From Clostridia bacterium (GTDB lineage: Bacteria; Bacillota; Clostridia; Oscillospirales; Acutalibacteraceae): DNA of 52,763 nucleotides. The notes beneath the pieces were generated by a model. The model ran no database searches and was not told the origin of the DNA. It saw only the letters and a list, made by a program, of their open reading frames with translations. Position 1 is the stretch's first letter. Every line of letters begins with the position of its first letter. The DNA is taken from assembly GCA_024404095.1 (NCBI GenBank), contig JAKSQO010000017.1, positions 1 through 52,763 of the forward strand, given 5' to 3'. The position numbers and the translations under genes are program-made. Positions 44,487 to 51,821 of this stretch are shown in pieces.

Positions 44487-45671
44487 CTAATTTTCATTTG
44501 AATTTTGACTTATTTCTTTAATTTTATCACTTAATTGCTTTGCTTCGGCAGATGTATCTAATTTTGAAAAATCGATGTAATATTTGTCTGCCGTTGATGA
44601 TTCTGAATGACCCATTAAAGCTGTTACTTTTCGCACCGGTGCGAAATCAGCAAGCAGGGTTCCATACGTATGTCTTAAATCATATTGATTAAACTTATCA
44701 ATAGATAATTCTTTGTCTTTTTCAGTTCGAGTATGGTCATATTTGTTCTTTTTATGGTTATAATAAATATCCATATCGGTCAGATAGCTACTCCATCTCC
44801 GCTTCAGTCCCGATTTTGTTAACACCATTCCATCACGATTTTTAAATATCAATTCAGTATTATTATGGTATCGTGATTCTTTTTTTATCCACTCATCCAG
44901 CGGATACGGGATAGGAATTGTGCGCTTTCTGTATTCGGTTTTTGTGATGTCATATCTAATGACAGTACCTGTATCATTTAATTCAGCTGTTTTTGAAATA
45001 TTGACAAAATATGTATTTAATGTCTTGTCAAATTTGATATCTCCCCAAGTCAGCGGAACAGTTTCTTCCGGCATCAATCCGCACAACAAAAGAAACAAAA
45101 CATAGGGACGCATTAAATGAGGAAAATTTAATACTCGGTTAATTTCTGTTTGCGTTAATGACCGGTGTTTTTTCTTCTTACTTTGCTTTAAAGACTTGAC
45201 CTTGATGTCCTCAGCGTAATTAAATTGAAAAATCATCTCTTTTTTAGCTTGCTTATAAATTTGTTTTAAAACAGTTGTTGCGGCTCTTATATAGTCCTGT
45301 GACGGATAATCGCCTGTCTGTTTACATTCGGTATGGGCAAAACCTGTTACACAATTTTCGAGTAATGCAGGTGTACTATTAACTAATAGTTCTCGGCCTA
45401 TCCTGTCAGTTACTATTTTAACTCCGTTCGAATAAAAGCTGTAGGTACTGCCCGAAACAGTATCTTTTACTTTATTTAGCCATTGTTCTGCATACTCCTC
45501 AATTGTAATCGTGGGATTTTTCTCGATAGATGTCCCAAGCGTTAACTGCGCCTTTTTTATTTTTTCAGCAAGCTCTTCCTGGGTTTTACCATAATAGGTA
45601 TGCCCATTAAAGTATTTTTTATAATAGGTGTGTTCACCAATCGTTTGAGTACCCTTCTTTCTTTTTGCCAT
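44487..45671 (-). CDS. int: Tyrosine-type site-specific integrase
   Basis: 394 aa. N-terminal arm-binding segment (YYKKYFNGHTYYGKTQEELAEKI), SAM-like core-binding domain (about 55-165), catalytic domain (about 175-385). Box II YDLRHTYGTLLAD provides the second Arg (with Tyr in place of the first His), LMGHSESSTADKYY gives His and the nucleophile Tyr. At box I, where GLR.GE is usual, the sequence is CGLMPEE, so the first catalytic Arg appears replaced by Met. Start ATG at 45671 has GGGAG. It lies 60 bp from the tRNA-Lys fragment and should catalyse integration and excision there. Confidence 0.93.
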   Translation of the reverse strand: MAKRKKGTQTIGEHTYYKKYFNGHTYYGKTQEELAEKIKKAQLTLGTSIEKNPTITIEEYAEQWLNKVKDTVSGSTYSFYSNGVKIVTDRIGRELLVNSTPALLENCVTGFAHTECKQTGDYPSQDYIRAATTVLKQIYKQAKKEMIFQFNYAEDIKVKSLKQSKKKKHRSLTQTEINRVLNFPHLMRPYVLFLLLCGLMPEETVPLTWGDIKFDKTLNTYFVNISKTAELNDTGTVIRYDITKTEYRKRTIPIPYPLDEWIKKESRYHNNTELIFKNRDGMVLTKSGLKRRWSSYLTDMDIYYNHKKNKYDHTRTEKDKELSIDKFNQYDLRHTYGTLLADFAPVRKVTALMGHSESSTADKYYIDFSKLDTSAEAKQLSDKIKEISQNSNEN

Positions 45672-45768
45672 TAACTCCCTTCTCTATATTTTTCTCTCAG
45701 GTACTTTTTAAAACATTTTTAATTATCGCCTCCTGTTATAAAAACCTTATTTGATTATTAGTATCCTG

Positions 45769-45791
45769 TCCATGGAGACGAAAGGATACTA
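45769..45791. promoter_or_regulatory. Inverted repeat upstream of the integrase
   Basis: TAGTATCCT ... AGGATACTA, a perfect 9-bp inverted repeat with a 5-bp centre inside 23 bp plus a GTCCATGGAGAC near-palindrome in between (45778-45789 area). It is about 100 bp before the integrase start and is a candidate operator or excisionase/integrase arm site. Confidence 0.45.
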
Positions 45792-45844
45792 CCAAATCAT
45801 TTTTTAATTGTAGCAAAACGCAGTGACGAAATCAAGTATTATAA

Positions 45845-45868
45845 AACAAAACCGCCATTAAGGCGGCT
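45845..45868 (-). terminator. Terminator after the 45886 gene
   Basis: On the minus strand GCCGCCTTAATGGCGG forms a short GC-rich hairpin followed by TTTTGTTTT. Confidence 0.8.
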
Positions 45869-45885
45869 GAAATGATATGTTAATT

Positions 45886-46512
45886 TTAAAATAGTTTGTA
45901 ATATCCACGTGTTCCGTCAGCTTTTAAAACCAGTTCAAGCGCATAGTCTAATGGTTCGATTCCTGTGTATTTGGTCTCAAAGCAATAATCTTGATATGAA
46001 TCTTCTACATAGTCAGGTATATTGGAAAACAAAACGCCTTTTCTCGTATAAAACGCATAGCATTCATAGTCTAAGTCTTCATCGAAATCGTCTGGGTTGT
46101 ATTCTGGAAAAAAGTCAACAATGTCATATTTCAATTCTGATTCACTATAAACATATTCAACCTCAGTATATACCGGAAAAATCTCACCTCTGAAATAAAA
46201 CCAAAGGTCAAGTCCTAAGTCTCTGTCCGGTGCTTTCTTATCGCTATATTCAAATTTATATTCTTCAAACATCTTTAAATAATCGTAGGCTCTTTGAGTT
46301 ATACTATCTGCGACAATTTCAACTTCCTTTATGTCGCATTCGTATTCTCTTTGTATAGCCTCAAGGTCTCTGACTAAGGCTGCAATAAATAACGATTGTA
46401 CTCTTTCTCTTGTAACTATCACTTTATATGCCGTAGACATATCCTTTTCTTCACAAAAAATCATATCAATATTCAAAGAATCTGGAGTTTTATAATCATA
46501 AAAAGTATACAT
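45886..46512 (-). CDS. Acidic element protein, unknown function
   Basis: 208 aa, strongly acidic in its second half (about 110-175: SESELKYDIVDFFPEYNPDD then FDEDLDYECY). No family recognised; no signal or membrane segment. The start at 46512 is supported by AAAGGTGA; the 15 codons upstream have no start context. It has its own promoter-like motif about 150 bp upstream and a terminator right after, so it is a single unit between the integrase and the replication genes. Its acidity is compatible with DNA mimicry, but that is a guess. Confidence 0.7.
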   Translation of the reverse strand: MYTFYDYKTPDSLNIDMIFCEEKDMSTAYKVIVTRERVQSLFIAALVRDLEAIQREYECDIKEVEIVADSITQRAYDYLKMFEEYKFEYSDKKAPDRDLGLDLWFYFRGEIFPVYTEVEYVYSESELKYDIVDFFPEYNPDDFDEDLDYECYAFYTRKGVLFSNIPDYVEDSYQDYCFETKYTGIEPLDYALELVLKADGTRGYYKLF

Positions 46513-46656
46513 AGAATCACCTTTTCTTTTAATTGGTTTAATATCCCTACAAGGCAAAAGGGAAACACCAAGCAGGGATAAAAAACAGGAGAGAGTAATA
46601 TGGAAATATAAATAAAAAGTTCATTTAACCAAAATGATATTTGCTACTTTTTATTC

Positions 46657-46690
46657 ATTATAAATATGTAAGATTTTCTTTCAAAAACTA
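46657..46690 (-). promoter_or_regulatory. Element promoter 1 (shared motif)
   Basis: Minus strand TTGAAA, 16-bp spacer, TATAAT within CTTACATATTTATAATG. The block ACATATTTATA recurs at 50165-50181 and 52104-52121, each time upstream of a minus-strand unit. Confidence 0.6.
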
Positions 46691-46791
46691 ATTTTAAAAC
46701 AGTTTAACAATTAGTTTTAATAAAAATAATCTCTAAATCAAATACAAAATTCAAAATCAACCGATTATTTTTATTACAGAATGATGCAATC

Positions 46792-46976
46792 AAAGACCGG
46801 AGCTTTTCGCGCCTCCCCTCTTAAACTAAAAATCAAACCTGATACTTTGTACCATTCCTATAATAATTTACTGATAATATGATTTAAATAAAAACTACTA
46901 TAAATATGGTACAATGGTACATATTAGTTATTCAAACAATTGAGTAAAAAGTTCAGGGGCAAAAGCATCAGTCTTT
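46792..46976. repeat. Palindromic GGTAC module, copy A
   Basis: Outer arms AAAGACCGGAGCTTTTCGCG (from 46792) and, inverted, AAAGACTGATGCTTTTGCC (46958-46976 on the minus strand) face each other. Inside are inverted GGTAC motifs: TTTGTACCATT (46846-46856) and ATGGTACAATGGTACAT (46906-46922). A second copy with the same layout lies at 50299-50450, so the two copies bracket the replication genes. Candidate origin, iteron or operator region. Confidence 0.6.
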
Positions 46977-47104
46977 CTTTTCATTAAATAACCTTTAATG
47001 TTTGCATCTGTGACTTTAAGTTTAATATAAACATTTAATATTGTCAATCTATGTAAGTTATCCCGCCCTCTTTTAATAGAGAGCGGGATTTCGATAACTG
47101 AGTA
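46928..47104 (-). pseudogene. Coding-like frame without a start codon
   Basis: 58 open codons read as a plausible protein tail (VIEIPLSIKRGRDNLHRLTI, then KLKVTDANIKGYLMKRKTDA, then FAPELFTQLFE) and end at TAA, but no ATG precedes residue 41 and no ribosome site is present. Most likely the 3' remnant of an element gene truncated near 47104; the palindromic module overlaps its end. Confidence 0.3.
47056..47099. other. Strong hairpin downstream of the 80-aa gene
   Basis: AGTTATC...CCGC.CTCT / AGAG.GCGGG...GATAACT, a near-perfect stem of about 18 bp with a 6-nt loop, 45 bp after the stop at 47145. It has no T-run, so it may be a processing signal or protein site rather than a simple terminator. 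Confidence 0.5.
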
Positions 47105-47144
47105 TTATCATAATCAAACTAAATTATTACCTATAAAAGAAATA

Positions 47145-47387
47145 TTATGAAATATAAATTTTAAAATAAGTCAGAAATGCCTCTGCAAATTTTTCCGTAT
47201 CAGTCTGCCTGTCAATTACAAATACAGCTTCTGTACTATTATCTATTATGTGTTTAACTATAATAGTATTAGGTAAACAATTAATAAAGATTTCATTTTT
47301 CATTTCGGTTCCTTTATATACTTCAACACATTCTATAAGTTCATTAATTAAATTTTCATAATTTTCACGTGTTTTTAAATCTAACAT
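47145..47387 (-). CDS. Small element protein, unknown function
   Basis: 80 aa starting MLDLKTRENYENLINELIEC, with AGGGG at 8 bp. Mixed alpha/beta character with a hydrophobic middle (NTIIVKHIIDNSTEAVFVID). No family recognised. It starts 54 bp after the helicase stop, in the same orientation, so it is the last gene of the replication operon and may be an accessory replication or regulatory factor. Confidence 0.65.
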   Translation of the reverse strand: MLDLKTRENYENLINELIECVEVYKGTEMKNEIFINCLPNTIIVKHIIDNSTEAVFVIDRQTDTEKFAEAFLTYFKIYIS

Positions 47388-47441
47388 TTAAAATTCCCCT
47401 TTCAGTTTTTGTTGTGTTAGCTTAGTTTTAAAATTTATATC

Positions 47442-48872
47442 TTAAGATTTAAACTGATAACCTAAGATAATATTTTTGACCACCGTGCCTGAAATCCTTT
47501 TCTGCTTTGTTAATAGTCCGTGTGCATATAAATAGGCATTAAAAGCTATCTTACCCTCAGCTACTCTACCAGTTATTTTACAGTAATCACAATAGTTTTC
47601 AAAAACATCAGCAGCTTTGAGATAGCCTGCTTCAGCTTCTTCTAAAGCTTCTGAAAGATATGTACCTATCGAATCATTTTCTGCTCTATAAATTTCTGTC
47701 GCTTCCGTTATAACCGATGGCTCATAAAGGCCATTGATATTGTAATTGTAAAGGCCTTCTAAGAGCCAATTCAGTATGATAGATTTGTAGGTTGGTGTAC
47801 GAAACAATTCTTTTAATGTTTTATCCTGCCTGTCAGAATTATCCGGAAAAGTCTCATCAAATCTTATAACTTTAACTCGATTTGAAGAAAAAACAGTATC
47901 ATCCTCAATCAACGGCAAATTATTACAATCAAAAACTAATGCGAAATTAGAATAAAATTCAAAACTGCTTTGATGTAAGCCTCTTGCGGTAATGCGACTA
48001 TTACCAGTCATTTCCTTTATAATACGACAGTCTAATCTCATACCCTTGTCAGGTTCAGATACCTTAAGTAATCTTGTTCCTGCCAATCGCGCTATATCTT
48101 CGGATGCGCCGGAGCCACCGTTATTAAACTGTTTTTTCTCAAAACTTGCTGGCTGCGCTGTAGTACAGTAATCGCCTAAACAGCAAGCAATGCTTTCCAT
48201 TAATGTGCTCTTTCCGTTTCTCGTTTTTGGACCGTATAAAATCCAGAATTTTTCTTCTCTTTTGGTGCCCAGTAACGCATAGCCTAATACGGTCTGCAAA
48301 TATAATACCTTTTCGTTATCGCCACCCATTATCTCATCTATAAATTGAATCCAGCGATTTTCACCGTCTAAATCAGGCTCGAATTGGCAATTTGTAATGT
48401 TACTAAATTTATCTTTTGCATTATGTCCCTTAAAGCTACCGTCTAATAAATTTAGAATGCCGTTTTGACAATTAAGCTCATAAGGATTCTTATCAAAATC
48501 TTCTGCACTGCAACGATTTTCTGTTTTAGCATCAGCAATCAGATTAAGCCGTGCTCTTCTCTCTGAAAGCTTAAAAATGCGTTTTTTTATGTCTGTTCTT
48601 TTACTGTTGAGAGTATGCATATAAAGAGCTGTAGCAAATTCCTGTGCCATACGTTCGGTTTCAGTACCATCATCTGTTTTCCAGTAAGTACCGTCAAAAT
48701 ACATAAAACGTTTCAGCGTAACATTGTAAGTAAGACAGTCTTTAAATACCTCCGCAAACAGCTGTGAAAGAGCTATCTCATCAAAATTCTCATATTTTGA
48801 ATTGTTAAGTGGTTCTATTGCATTTAATCTGTTTAAAACATATTCTTGGTTAATTTCCATTTTAGCTATCAT
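47442..48872 (-). CDS. Phage/plasmid D5-type (SF3) replicative helicase
   Basis: 476 aa. The N-terminal region (1-150) resembles the D5_N domain, followed by an SF3 AAA+ helicase: Walker A GPKTRNGKSTLM (about residue 213), Walker B-like LLKVSEPDKG, sensor segment FALVFDCNNLP and an arginine-finger region FSSNRVKVIRFDETFP. The C-terminus (about 385-476) looks like a winged-helix domain (AADVFENYCDYCK...). Such proteins unwind DNA at the origin of P4-like elements. It follows the primase-like gene by 20 bp with an AAAGGAG site. Complete; no frameshift. Confidence 0.92.
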   Translation of the reverse strand: MIAKMEINQEYVLNRLNAIEPLNNSKYENFDEIALSQLFAEVFKDCLTYNVTLKRFMYFDGTYWKTDDGTETERMAQEFATALYMHTLNSKRTDIKKRIFKLSERRARLNLIADAKTENRCSAEDFDKNPYELNCQNGILNLLDGSFKGHNAKDKFSNITNCQFEPDLDGENRWIQFIDEIMGGDNEKVLYLQTVLGYALLGTKREEKFWILYGPKTRNGKSTLMESIACCLGDYCTTAQPASFEKKQFNNGGSGASEDIARLAGTRLLKVSEPDKGMRLDCRIIKEMTGNSRITARGLHQSSFEFYSNFALVFDCNNLPLIEDDTVFSSNRVKVIRFDETFPDNSDRQDKTLKELFRTPTYKSIILNWLLEGLYNYNINGLYEPSVITEATEIYRAENDSIGTYLSEALEEAEAGYLKAADVFENYCDYCKITGRVAEGKIAFNAYLYAHGLLTKQKRISGTVVKNIILGYQFKS

Positions 48873-48892
48873 TATTTAATTTCTCCTTTAAT

Positions 48893-49954
48893 TTAAGACT
48901 TGAAAGACTTTTGCTTTTTATGTTCTAAGTATCGTTTTGATTCAATTGGTCTTACATCGGGGTCGTTGAAAGCAAGAGAATACATTTCACGCTCTGTAAG
49001 GCCTTTATGTTTCATCACTAAATCATAAGCGTTCAGCAGTTCTCCATGTGCCGGGTCACTCTCGTGCCGGCTGTATAAGAAAAGACCGTCTTCAGAAATT
49101 GTTACTCCGGGTATTCCGCTCTCGCTCTCGGTATAAATCCATCTGCCTCCTCTCGGTTCATACGGTAGGTTGTATTTTTGGATTGCACTTTCGATATCAT
49201 ATACTTTACAAAAGGAGCCAACAATGCAATCTTTATTCCTTGGGTCTTCTTTATATCCATCAACATTAAAGCTATCTCCGGAATAACAAGCATCGGTATT
49301 TCTACTTTTAAATTTGTAACCATGTAATGAATAAGCATCAATATAATTACAAGTATTCAGCCACTTTTGCATTACATCAATACTCAGCGGTTCACCATTA
49401 AACCAATCCCATTCATAATAACTGTCATCAGATGGTTTAGTTGGCAAATACATCAAACGTAAGAATTCGTTTGACGACCAATCAAACTCTCTATCGGTAT
49501 TTCGGGCTAACAAATCATCAGGAGCTATATCCGCCATAATGGCAGAACATATTTTACGGTATAACTCATCATCAAAAATTTCTTTGTCTATCAATAAAAT
49601 CAATCTATATCTTGGCTGCTCTTGCGTTGCGGAGGCTGAAGTGTAGTATCCCCATGCTGTATTGTAAGCATAATCTCCTTTATCCAAAACCGAGTGTGCT
49701 CTCGTCAAAAAATCCTTTTTAGGATGGTCTGCATCTAACACAATCATCGAACGTTTCAAGCAATATCGTTTTCCATCCTTTTCAAATGCTGTGCCTCCAA
49801 CGAAAAGATTGGTAAAGTCTTTTATTGTATTATCGGGATTTTTCATAACATTCAATATATCTTCAAGTTCCCACGTATAAATCTGATAAGAGTTTTTACA
49901 CATAACATTCTTAAAGAAGCTAACTGAATAAAATCCATTGGTTTCGTTTTCCAT
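48893..49954 (-). CDS. Primase-polymerase-like replication protein
   Basis: 353 aa. Features fit an archaeo-eukaryotic primase-like fold: an acidic pair in MIVLDADHPKK (about residue 70), PRYRLILLIDKEI (about 115) with a basic strand, and RLMYLPTKPSDD (about 165), as in primases of satellite elements and plasmids. The C-terminal third (about 235-353) contains GGRWIYTESESGIPGVTI, possibly a DNA-binding or primase C-terminal domain. Paired with the SF3 helicase it forms a minimal replication module that would copy the excised element. Start ATG at 49954 with AGGAG. Assignment rests on motif resemblance only. Confidence 0.65.
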   Translation of the reverse strand: MENETNGFYSVSFFKNVMCKNSYQIYTWELEDILNVMKNPDNTIKDFTNLFVGGTAFEKDGKRYCLKRSMIVLDADHPKKDFLTRAHSVLDKGDYAYNTAWGYYTSASATQEQPRYRLILLIDKEIFDDELYRKICSAIMADIAPDDLLARNTDREFDWSSNEFLRLMYLPTKPSDDSYYEWDWFNGEPLSIDVMQKWLNTCNYIDAYSLHGYKFKSRNTDACYSGDSFNVDGYKEDPRNKDCIVGSFCKVYDIESAIQKYNLPYEPRGGRWIYTESESGIPGVTISEDGLFLYSRHESDPAHGELLNAYDLVMKHKGLTEREMYSLAFNDPDVRPIESKRYLEHKKQKSFKS

Positions 49955-50164
49955 TATTTTAAAATCTCCTGTTATAATTAATTATTTTAAGCGCTCTTTA
50001 TTAAGCACAAAAAAACTATGTTAGTTAGGTTTATATTTTTCGTCAATTTTTAATTTAACTGAAATTCAACGTTAAAAGCATTAAGTTATTCATTTAAACA
50101 ATTTTTCCGAAATCACAAAAATTATTTCAAAAAATTTTAATGAACCTCATGTAGTTTTTCTTTA

Positions 50165-50181
50165 CATTATAAATATGTTAG
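50165..50181 (-). promoter_or_regulatory. Element promoter 2 (shared motif)
   Basis: Minus strand CTAACATATTTATAATG, with a perfect TATAAT but only a weak -35. About 210 bp upstream of the primase-like gene; same 15-bp core as promoters 1 and 3. Confidence 0.5.
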
Positions 50182-50298
50182 ATAGAATTGTTTTTTTATT
50201 CAATTTTTAATTGTAGTAACTTATATAAAAAAAGCGCCCTTAATAAGTGCTTGTTATTTTGTATTAAGATTCTGTTATTACTATTTTTAGTGTTAAAG

Positions 50299-50450
50299 AA
50301 AGACCTGAGCTTATCCCCTCTTCCCCATGCATCTGTTCCTTTAGTACCAAAGTTATAAGTATTTTTTAAATATATAATTCAAATATAAAATATAACTATA
50401 AAAATGGTACAAAGGCTACCAAACTCCCGGCGCAAAAAGCTCCAGTCTTT
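50299..50450. repeat. Palindromic GGTAC module, copy B
   Basis: Arms AAAGACCTGAGCTTATCCCC (50299-50318) and, on the minus strand, AAAGACTGGAGCTTTTTGCG (50431-50450); inner motifs TAGTACCAAAG (50342-50352) and AATGGTACAAAGG (50403-50415). Same plan as copy A, on the other side of the replication genes. Confidence 0.6.
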
Positions 50451-50576
50451 ACGGTTTCTTAAAACCGATATAAACAACACTCTTTTTAAACTATCTGCAT
50501 ATTTAAAGTACGGAATATTTTCTATGTCAAACTTTTCAATTTTTCCATTAGCCACAGCATTATTTAAAATGTATGT
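50379..50576 (-). pseudogene. Coding-like frame without a start codon (overlaps module B)
   Basis: 65 open codons with protein-like content (NNAVANGKIEKFDIENIPYF then KYADSLKRVLFISVL then RNRKDWSFLRREFGSL) ending at TGA; no ATG and no ribosome site; GTG at the Val of AVANG is the only possible start. Probably the 3' end of a decayed element gene. Confidence 0.35.
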
Positions 50577-50717
50577 TCAAAACGAAAAAGTTAATAAGTA
50601 TACTTTTTATAAAAAGCTTAAAATGTCGCTGCTATTACGTCTTTTTCTGTCTATCATGCTTTTGGTAAGTATTCTGCACCAGTATGGACCAGATGTTCAA
50701 TCAAAAATAAAAATGCA

Positions 50718-50745
50718 CAATCTGCTCCAATTATGCCTAATTAAC
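50718..50745. repeat. 28-bp direct repeat, copy 1
   Basis: Matches 52271-52298 at about 24 of 28 positions; shared core AATCTGCTCCAATTA.G.CTAAT. Both copies are on the plus strand in gene-free DNA. Confidence 0.6.
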
Positions 50746-50769
50746 ATAATCCTAAAATAACCCGCATAC

Positions 50770-50812
50770 AAAAAGATTAAAACCATGCAGCTCATTTGAG
50801 TTGCCTGGTTTT
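50770..50812 (-). terminator. Terminator of the small-gene cluster
   Basis: On the minus strand AAAACCAGGCA / TGCATGGTTTT with inner CTCA/TGAG, then AATCTTTTT. It would end transcripts coming from the small genes to the right. Confidence 0.75.
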
Positions 50813-50823
50813 ACTTTTGTGTA

Positions 50824-50958
50824 CTATTCAGATTCCAGTGACAGGATTAATCCGCCTGTGTTGGTGAAATTTTCTGTCAGATAATATTTCGGACTGAGTC
50901 AATTATCCAACCTATTACAGTTAGTGCATGTGTAGTAGAAATATTCTTCTGCCGACAT
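50824..50958 (-). pseudogene. Possible 44-codon gene interrupted by TGA
   Basis: From ATG at 50958 the frame reads MSAEEYFYYTCTNCNRLDN, then TGA (50899-50901), then in the same frame LSPKYYLTENFTNTGGLI and SLESE to TAG (50826-50824). A CxxC pair is present. It follows leader hairpin R1 but lacks a clear ribosome site. It may be a decayed small gene, or a 19-aa peptide gene; the TGA could also be recoded, but nothing here proves that. Confidence 0.3.
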
Positions 50959-50976
50959 TTATACTGGCTGCCGAGT

Positions 50977-51012
50977 GATAATGGGGCGGGACTAAAGGTG
51001 CCCGCTATACCT
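50977..51012 (-). ncRNA. Leader hairpin repeat R1 (partial copy)
   Basis: On the minus strand GGTATA, then stem GCGGG / CCCGC with a 10-nt loop, then CCCAT. Same core as R2 and R3, but the tetraloop and ribosome-site hairpins are not recognisable. It lies between the stop of the split acidic gene and the TGA-interrupted small frame. Confidence 0.5.
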
Positions 51013-51022
51013 ATAGATTAGC

Positions 51023-51375
51023 TTATTTGTTTAATATATAAATCAAGTCTGACAAAGACCATTCGTTATAACCATGTGTGTCGTAGGTGCTCTCAAAAAA
51101 ATCGTGTGCTTGGTTATCGTCTTCGTAATAAACTATGTGGAGTTTTTAGGTTCATCTTCATACGGTCCAAGTTTGCGGTTTGCGTTTTCAACACCAAAAC
51201 AGATAAGTTCATCTGCTATTACTTCACGCCAATTGTTGTCTACTTCATGAAAATCACCTTCGTAATCAACACCGTATACTTGCACGCATTTTGCGTTTTC
51301 GGATAGTTCAAGCCATTCAAGGCTGTCTACAATTCTGTTTGTTGCTGTCTTAATTTGTTTTTTTGTATATTTCAT
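51023..51375 (-). CDS. Small acidic protein, apparently split by a frameshift
   Basis: The intact first part is 80 aa (51133-51375; start MKYTKKQIKTATNRIVDSLE) and ends at TAG. In the -1 frame, starting at an A-run (51143-51147), an open stretch continues as KLHIVYYEDDNQAHDFFEST then YDTHGYNEWSLSDLIYILNK to TAA at 51023-51025, with no start codon of its own. One extra A in the run would give a single acidic protein of about 119 aa. So this is a frameshifted gene, a programmed frameshift or a homopolymer sequencing error. Family unknown. It has leader R2 directly upstream. Confidence 0.6.
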
Positions 51376-51386
51376 ATTTTTGACTT

Positions 51387-51471
51387 TCTCCCCTTTTACC
51401 CTGGGGGATGGGATATAATGTATTACCGGTTGCCCGGATGGGGCGGGACTTTTTTAGGCGCCCGCTGTACC
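51387..51471 (-). ncRNA. Structured leader R2 upstream of the 51375 gene
   Basis: Minus-strand RNA from GGTACA: hairpin 1 GCGGG-N13-CCCGC; hairpin 2 CCGG-GCAA-CCGG, a GNRA tetraloop; then hairpin 3 CCCC-AGGGTAAAA-GGGG, whose 3' strand overlaps the GGGGAG ribosome site. The same order is seen in R3 with different stem bases, so base pairing, not sequence, is conserved. Probably a cis-acting RNA that controls translation. Confidence 0.6.
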
Positions 51472-51482
51472 TAATAAGTTGA

Positions 51483-51809
51483 TTAATCAAACTGTTCATT
51501 TACATACAATTCATTTGCTTCGTTCGCTATATCTGTGTCATAATCAATTATAATTGTGTCGCCATCATAATCGTCTTCAGCGTCTTCAATTATACCTTCG
51601 AACCTAAATTTGAATGTACTGTCCGTGCAATCCACTTTACGAACTATTGCGCCGGGGAATTTTTCGTCCAAAACCATTTGAATGCAGCAAAGATACGCAT
51701 CGCATACATCACTTGCAACATTAAATCGACTACCATTGTAAAAATCAGGCTCAATGTCGCGAATATCCTCTGTGTAATAATAGGCAGATGACTCGTAGTA
51801 TTTTATCAT
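51483..51809 (-). CDS. Small acidic protein, unknown function
   Basis: 108 aa with a large excess of Asp/Glu, especially the C-terminal third (EDAEDDYDGDTIIIDYDTDI). The N-terminal part (SAYYYTEDIRDIEPDFYNGS) is Tyr-rich, and the middle has one Cys pair (DAYLCCIQ). No signal, no family recognised. Start ATG at 51809 with AAGGAG 9 bp upstream. It lies between structured leaders R3 (upstream) and R2 (downstream). Charge and size resemble DNA-mimic anti-defence proteins, but there is no direct homology to claim. Confidence 0.7.
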   Translation of the reverse strand: MIKYYESSAYYYTEDIRDIEPDFYNGSRFNVASDVCDAYLCCIQMVLDEKFPGAIVRKVDCTDSTFKFRFEGIIEDAEDDYDGDTIIIDYDTDIANEANELYVNEQFD

Positions 51810-51821
51810 GTAATTGTCTCC

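Larger units (their letters stand above)
49955..50770. other. Gene-free leader of the replication operon
   Basis: About 800 bp without an intact gene. It contains a hairpin segment GCGCTCTTTATTAAGCAC (49993-50011) and a related hairpin at 50230-50256 (AAGCGCCCTTAATAAGTGCTT, terminator-like on the minus strand), the promoter motif (50165-50181), palindromic module B (50299-50450) and a start-less coding-like frame (50379-50576). AT-rich throughout; a likely origin region. Confidence 0.5.

Noticed and set aside
45886..47387. Toxin-antitoxin pair formed by the 208-aa and 80-aa proteins
   Set aside because: They are 630 bp apart, in different transcription units, and neither shows toxin or antitoxin motifs.
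50404..50760. 118-codon plus-strand frame in the element
   Set aside because: No ribosome site, starts inside the palindromic module, passes through a 28-bp repeat, composition dominated by Leu/Lys/Phe from AT-rich DNA, and the opposite strand looks more coding-like.
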